A stretch of DNA of 64,000 bases from Rhodocyclaceae bacterium (GTDB taxonomy: Bacteria; Pseudomonadota; Gammaproteobacteria; Burkholderiales; Rhodocyclaceae). The stretch covers positions 1-64,000 of the forward strand of contig JAEUNH010000192.1 in assembly GCA_016791205.1 (NCBI GenBank), given 5' to 3'. Below the pieces are notes generated by a model. The model saw nothing but the letters and a program-made list of their open reading frames with translations. It made no database searches and was not told where the DNA came from. Both the position numbers and the translations under genes were made by a program. Shown one piece after another: positions 59,810 to 64,000 of this stretch; position 1 is the stretch's first letter; each line of letters starts with the position of its first letter.

Positions 59810-61240
59810 TCATGAACGAATCAGCAACCTCACCATGCGCTCGAACAGCGCGCCGTAGGGCGGCTTGAACAGGCCGATGCCGTTGACGCGCGACTGGAAG
59901 AACACCGCCTTCTTCTTCGAGAAGGTCTCGAAGCCTTCGAAGCCGTGATAGTGGCCTTTGCCGCTCTCGCCAACGCCGCCGAAGGGCAGGTTGTCCTGGG
60001 CGATGTGCAGGATGGTGTCGTTGACGGTGACGCCGCCCGACAGCGTCTTCGCCAGAACCCGGTCGATGCGGCTGCGGTCGTCGTCGAAGTAATACAGCGC
60101 CAGCGGGTTCGGCCGTGCATTGACGTAGGCGATCGCCTCGTCGAGGTCGCGGTAGCCGACCACCGGCAGCAGCGGGCCGAAGATCTCCTCCTGCATCACC
60201 TGCATGGCGTCGGTGACGTTGAGCAGCGCCAGCGGCGGGATGCGCCGCGTCGCCGCGTCGGGTTCTGCCGCGGCGGACAATGGCGCCACCTCGGCGCCCT
60301 GCCCGCGGGCGTCGTCGACCAGGCCGAGCAACCTCCGGTAATGGCGCTCGTTGACGATCGAGGAATAATCCGGCGTGCGCAGGATGTCCGGGTAGCAGGC
60401 GTCCACCGCCTGGCGCGCGGCGGCGACGAACTCGCGGGCGCGCCCGGCCGGCACCAGCACGTAGTCCGGCGCGATGCAGGTCTGGCCGGCGTTCATGGTC
60501 TTGCCGACCATCACCCGCTCGGCGAACTTCTCCAGGGAATAGTCCGGCCCGAGGATGGCCGGCGACTTGCCGCCCAGTTCGAGTGTCACCGGCGTCAGGT
60601 TCTCGGCGGCGGCGCGCATCACGCTGTAGCCGACGCGGGTCGAGCCGGTAAACAGCAGGTGGCCGAAGGGCAGCCGGGCGAAGGCCTGCGCCACCGCGGC
60701 GTCGCCCTGCACCACCGCCACCTCGTCGGCGGGAAAATATTTCGCGACCAGCTCGGCGAACAGCGCCGAGAAGGCCGGCGTGTACTCCGACATCTTGACC
60801 AGGGCGCGGTTGCCGGCGGCCAGCGCCGCGGTGAGCGGCCCGACGGCGAGATACAGCGGATAGTTCCAGGGCACGATGATGCCGACCGTGCCGAGCGGCT
60901 GGTGCAGCACGCGGGCGCGGCCGGGCAGGAACCACAGCGAGACGGCGCGCCGCTCCGGCCGCATCCAGGACTTCAGGTGGCGGCGCGCATGGCGCAGGCC
61001 TTCGTGGCTGGGAAAGAGTTCGAGCAGCTGGGTCTCGTGGGCCGAGCGGTGGCCGAAGTCGGCGGAGATGGCGGCGGCGATGGCCGGCGCGTTCTCGCGC
61101 AGCAGCCGCTCCAGCGCGGCCAGCCGCGCATCGCGCGCCGCCCACCCCGGATTGGGATCGCGACCGGCCGCCTCGCGCAGTCGGGCATGCAGCGGGACCA
61201 GAGCATTCTCGGCGCCAGCCACCATGTCGTTGTTGCCCAT
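59810..61240 (-). CDS. aldehyde dehydrogenase (coniferyl/long-chain aldehyde type)
   Basis: The 476-residue NAD(P)-dependent dehydrogenase has the VPWNYPLYLAVGPLTAALAAGN motif, catalytic glutamate in TLELGGKSP and cysteine in NAGQTCIAPDYV. The family includes CalB-like enzymes and long-chain fatty aldehyde dehydrogenases. The C-terminus carries a basic amphipathic end (ERMVRLLIRS), often membrane-associated. The ATG at 61240 follows GAGGA and is preferred to the TTG at 61306. It should turn fatty aldehyde into acid, as LaoB does, and starts the four-gene minus-strand run. Confidence 0.9.
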   Translation of the reverse strand: MGNNDMVAGAENALVPLHARLREAAGRDPNPGWAARDARLAALERLLRENAPAIAAAISADFGHRSAHETQLLELFPSHEGLRHARRHLKSWMRPERRAVSLWFLPGRARVLHQPLGTVGIIVPWNYPLYLAVGPLTAALAAGNRALVKMSEYTPAFSALFAELVAKYFPADEVAVVQGDAAVAQAFARLPFGHLLFTGSTRVGYSVMRAAAENLTPVTLELGGKSPAILGPDYSLEKFAERVMVGKTMNAGQTCIAPDYVLVPAGRAREFVAAARQAVDACYPDILRTPDYSSIVNERHYRRLLGLVDDARGQGAEVAPLSAAAEPDAATRRIPPLALLNVTDAMQVMQEEIFGPLLPVVGYRDLDEAIAYVNARPNPLALYYFDDDRSRIDRVLAKTLSGGVTVNDTILHIAQDNLPFGGVGESGKGHYHGFEGFETFSKKKAVFFQSRVNGIGLFKPPYGALFERMVRLLIRS

Positions 61241-61356
61241 CGCCCGATCCTCGTTGCCGTGGGAGTGACCCAGTGTAGCCGAGCGGCTTTCAGGCGGGTT
61301 AGGCAATTGCTTCTAAAGCGGAGACGCCGTTCCGCAGGGCGGGCGATAATGAAACC

Positions 61357-62079
61357 GTGAACATCGAAGACAAGGATTTCTGGGTCGCCGAGCTGCGCCG
61401 CCACCTGGGCCGCGCCAAGGCGCTGCGTGCAGAGGCCAACGCCGATCCGCGGCTGGCCGAAGACCGTCTGCGCCTGCGCGCCTGGCAGGCCGAGCGCCTC
61501 TCCGCCACCTATCGCGACCTGCTCGATTCCGCACGCTACCACGACGCCGCGCGCTTCTTCCTCAGCGACCTTTACGGCCCCAAGGATTTCAGCGAGCGCG
61601 ACCACGAGCTGGAGCGCATCCTGCCGACACTCCACGCCACCCTACCCGCCTCGGGCATCCGCACCGTGGCCCTGGCCATCGAGGTCGACGCCCTCTCCGA
61701 AGAACTCGACGCCGCGCTGATCGCCGCGCTGCGCCGCGCTGGGGCGATGGACGGGCTCGACGCCGCCGCCTATGCCCGCGCCTACCCGCGCGCCGGCCAC
61801 CGCCAGGAACGCGAGCGGCAACTCAAGCTGATCGGCGAAGTGGGTGAATCCCTCGCCGCCCTCACCCGCAAGCCCCTGGTCAGCGCCGCCCTGCGCCTGA
61901 TGCGCGCCCCGGCCCGCCTCGCCGGCCTCGCGGAGCTGCACGCCTTCCTGGACCACGGCTACCGCGCCTTCCGCAAGATGGGCGATCCGACCGAATTCCT
62001 CGCCACCATCCAGCGTCGCGAGCGCGCCATCCTGGAGCAACTTTACGCCAGCGCGGCGCGGCCGTTCGACCTGTTGTAG
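61357..62079 (+). CDS. FFLEELY motif protein
   Basis: The 240-residue helical protein matches the conserved hypothetical FFLEELY family; the family signature appears here as RFFLSDLYGPKDF. It has no signal or membrane helix and starts with GTG at 61357, divergent from the aldehyde dehydrogenase. No catalytic residues are apparent. The family is found mostly in lipid- or PHA-storing bacteria as far as I recall, but that link is not verified. Confidence 0.75.
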   Translation: MNIEDKDFWVAELRRHLGRAKALRAEANADPRLAEDRLRLRAWQAERLSATYRDLLDSARYHDAARFFLSDLYGPKDFSERDHELERILPTLHATLPASGIRTVALAIEVDALSEELDAALIAALRRAGAMDGLDAAAYARAYPRAGHRQERERQLKLIGEVGESLAALTRKPLVSAALRLMRAPARLAGLAELHAFLDHGYRAFRKMGDPTEFLATIQRRERAILEQLYASAARPFDLL

Positions 62080-62244
62080 CGGATGCTCATTCCCCCTCGC
62101 CTCGCCATCGCCGTCTCACGCAGACCGAGTTTTAGCCAGGCGGAAACCGACAGGCGGTATTTCTCCAGCAGCGCCTCACCGACGCTTCCTTTCGGCAGGT
62201 CGAGGCGATCATTCTCGAATCATGGTGTGACACGGTCGCGGGTG

Positions 62245-64000
62245 CTATTTCATCGCATCGCCGACCAGGCCGTAGGGGGCCCAGAACGCGGGGTGGCCGT
62301 ACTCGTTCGAGCTGGCCATCAAGCGCAGCATCGAATGCCGCAGGGCTTCGGCCTTCGATTCGCCGGGTTGCGCCTTCTGCCGCTTGAACAGCTCGGTCGT
62401 CAGCAGGCTCGCCGACACCGTCTCGACCGGCCAATAGGTCAGCAGCAGGCGCCGCGTGCCGGCGAAGAAGAACGCGCGGCCAAGCCCGGAAATGGCCTCC
62501 TCGTTCCGGCCGTCGCTGCTGGCGGTGTTGCAGGCCGAGAGCACGACCCAGTCGGCATCGAGCTTCAGCCCCAGCACCTCGCTCATGGTCAGGAATCCGT
62601 CATTGTCCTTGTCGCCGCTCAGCGTCGGGTTGGCCATGGCCAGGCTGGGCTGATCGAGGCCCTGCAACTCGCCCGGCACCAGGCCGTGCGTGGCGAAGGC
62701 CACCACGCTGTAGTTCGACAGGTCGCTGCCCTTGACCCTGGCTTCGGTGGCCAGCGCGCCGAGGAACAGGTCGGTTTTCGGATTGGCGCCCAGTATCCTG
62801 CCGATCTCGATCAGTTCATCGGCCGTCTCCGGCAGCTGCGGCAAGCGGTCGAATCCGCGCAGAAGGATGGTGCGTCCGCTGTCGGTCGGCGCGCCCGCGG
62901 CCTGCCTCGATGGGGCGGGTAGTTCGGCCGCGTCCTCGGCCCCCTTCGCCACCGAGAGATTCCGAATCGACCGCGTCCCGGCGGGCTTGCGGGTCTCCCG
63001 GGCAGCGAAGGTCGGATCGCCGAAGCCGACGAAGGGACGCCGTTTGGCCTGCTTGCGCGCCTGGGCGCGCAGCGAGACCAGCGTGCCGGCCGAAGGTTGC
63101 TGAACCAGTGCGATCTTCCTGATCAGCCAGGGCTGCTCGGCGAGGCTCTGCCCGTCCGAGGCCCCGGTCAGCAGCACGGCGAAGGGGAGCTGCCCCAGCC
63201 GGCCATTGACGATGATGTTGAGGACGCTGGCGCCTTCCCACAGTTTCTCGTCCGGCGCCAGCAGGATCCGGTAGAGCGCGCCAGCCGCCGCGGCATCGTA
63301 GCGCGGCAGCTTGCCGCCGCTCAGGTCGAAGGCGGCGAGCAGCGCGGAGACCTGCTTGTCCGCCTGTTCCCGGGAAAGCTCGGCGATCCGGAAGGCGATG
63401 CGGGTCGGCGTCAGCGTCCAGACATAGGTTTTCCGTTCGGTGACCAGAAAGGCCACGGCCGCCTCGTTGGGCTGCAGCGCCTTCTGCACCTCGGCAGGCG
63501 ACGGCGCTTTCGGCGCGATCAGATCCGCATAGGCCGGATAGCGCTGGGCCAGCTCGCGCCGCAGCTCGGCGTGCCGCGCCTCGATCTGCGCCACCTCGCC
63601 GCGGATCTCGGCGATGGCCTTGTCGAGACGCTGGGATTCGTCCGCCGAGGCCAGGCGCACCAGCAGGTTGTTGAGCGAGCTGATCTGGTTGGCCGCATCC
63701 TGCTCGCGCCGCGCCAGATCGGCCAGGGCCGCGTCAGGCAGGCTGGCCCGCGCCAGGCTGTTGGCGATGGCGGTCTGCACGCTGGAGCCGCGCGCCGCCT
63801 CGGCCACCCGGAAGCCCTCGGCGATCAACTCCTGATCGGGCCCGGCGGCATCGCGGACCGCCCGCCTGGCGAGCAGGTCGAGGTAGCCTTCGGCGATCAG
63901 GCGCAGGCGGTACTGGCGGACGAAGCCGCCGTTCTCCGCACTGTTGTCGGTTTCCGCCTGGCGAAGGATCACCGGAAAGGCTTCGCGGAACTCGGCCAGG
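62245..64000 (-). CDS. CHAT-domain protein, 5' end cut by window edge
   Basis: The visible 585 codons run off the right edge. The C-terminal 350 residues are a CHAT domain (caspase-like), with the histidine in AFATHGLVPGEL and cysteine in LSACNTASSDGRN, followed by GLGRAFFFAGTRRLLLTYWPVET. The upstream part is helical with RRELAQRYPAYADLI and coiled-coil-like segments, and the missing N-terminus is probably TPR repeats. CHAT proteins are thought to be proteases, sometimes in defence. No partner can be seen, and the 165-base gap to the FFLEELY gene holds no recognisable gene. Confidence 0.88.
   Translation of the reverse strand, partial: LAEFREAFPVILRQAETDNSAENGGFVRQYRLRLIAEGYLDLLARRAVRDAAGPDQELIAEGFRVAEAARGSSVQTAIANSLARASLPDAALADLARREQDAANQISSLNNLLVRLASADESQRLDKAIAEIRGEVAQIEARHAELRRELAQRYPAYADLIAPKAPSPAEVQKALQPNEAAVAFLVTERKTYVWTLTPTRIAFRIAELSREQADKQVSALLAAFDLSGGKLPRYDAAAAGALYRILLAPDEKLWEGASVLNIIVNGRLGQLPFAVLLTGASDGQSLAEQPWLIRKIALVQQPSAGTLVSLRAQARKQAKRRPFVGFGDPTFAARETRKPAGTRSIRNLSVAKGAEDAAELPAPSRQAAGAPTDSGRTILLRGFDRLPQLPETADELIEIGRILGANPKTDLFLGALATEARVKGSDLSNYSVVAFATHGLVPGELQGLDQPSLAMANPTLSGDKDNDGFLTMSEVLGLKLDADWVVLSACNTASSDGRNEEAISGLGRAFFFAGTRRLLLTYWPVETVSASLLTTELFKRQKAQPGESKAEALRHSMLRLMASSNEYGHPAFWAPYGLVGDAMK

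Noticed and set aside
59706..59810. Protein-coding extension of the aldehyde dehydrogenase frame through the repeat (PAFAGMT-type peptide)
   Set aside because: This peptide is a known artefact of reading palindromic repeats; the dehydrogenase frame ends properly at 59810.
62083..62922. A 279-codon plus-strand frame overlapping the CHAT gene
   Set aside because: It lacks any motif and is opposite a clear CHAT catalytic domain.

Overview
The window reads as a single uninterrupted chromosomal stretch of a GC-rich (roughly two-thirds G+C) Gram-negative bacterium, most probably a betaproteobacterium near Rhodocyclales. This is an inference from gene content: ligA-zipA-smc in one block, OmpR/EnvZ, LplT next to alanine racemase and RadA, two PHA-granule family proteins, and a unimodular QueF. 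No tRNA, rRNA, CRISPR array, insertion sequence or prophage was recognised. No gene-free gap exceeds 300 bases; the longest are 4809-5035 and 36447-36671 (about 225 bases each), and both hold only candidate regulatory sites.

Left part (1-24.6 kb). The minus strand carries a truncated FtsX-like ABC permease, radA, alr and a LysR regulator, with lplT divergent. Next come a LemA/TPM-domain envelope cassette, a CDF metal transporter, a family 4 uracil-DNA glycosylase, rimI and tsaB. They are followed by an export-oriented run: a KTSC protein, four small or large secreted proteins including a DUF1501/DUF1800 pair, and an internally duplicated periplasmic protein. ompR-envZ, a PerM-like transporter with a cyclic-nucleotide-binding partner, def, a purine nucleoside phosphorylase of the methylthioinosine type, typA, hpt and galU complete this section.

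Middle part (24.6-48.2 kb). ligA, zipA and smc form one overlapping block. queF, a Crp/Fnr regulator, mutS (with a TTGAC-N4-GTCAA box in the regulator/mutS gap), a soluble CZB chemoreceptor, an orphan ABC substrate-binding protein, slyD, two peroxiredoxin-era housekeeping genes, a macro-domain protein and an O-acetylhomoserine sulfhydrylase follow. A large two-gene signalling unit ends the section: a membrane histidine kinase with eight tandem PAS domains, overlapping a receiver-DUF3369-degenerate GGDEF-EAL response regulator.

Right part (48.2-64 kb). This is the most interesting region. It packs a PHA-granule protein, an acyl-CoA-binding protein, a wax ester synthase/DGAT with an unusual basic Pro/Ala tail, a TPR protein, a TetR regulator, a patatin-like lipase, a phasin and a two-domain fatty acyl-CoA reductase of the Marinobacter type. 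Directly beyond, on the minus strand, lies an aldehyde dehydrogenase - Tat-signal protein - GMC alcohol oxidoreductase - membrane alpha/beta hydrolase run that resembles the Pseudomonas lao long-chain-alcohol oxidation genes. Read together, the acyl-CoA reductase and wax synthase would make wax esters from acyl-CoA, phasin-like proteins would coat the inclusions, and the hydrolase, alcohol oxidoreductase and aldehyde dehydrogenase would turn them back into fatty acids. A FFLEELY-motif protein and a truncated CHAT-domain protein end the window.

Two families of short palindromic repeats are scattered in the gaps, mostly around the lipid region, and one copy appears to be translated as the N-terminus of the patatin protein. 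Several convergent gene pairs meet with zero spacing through palindromic stop codons (TGATCA or CTAG).
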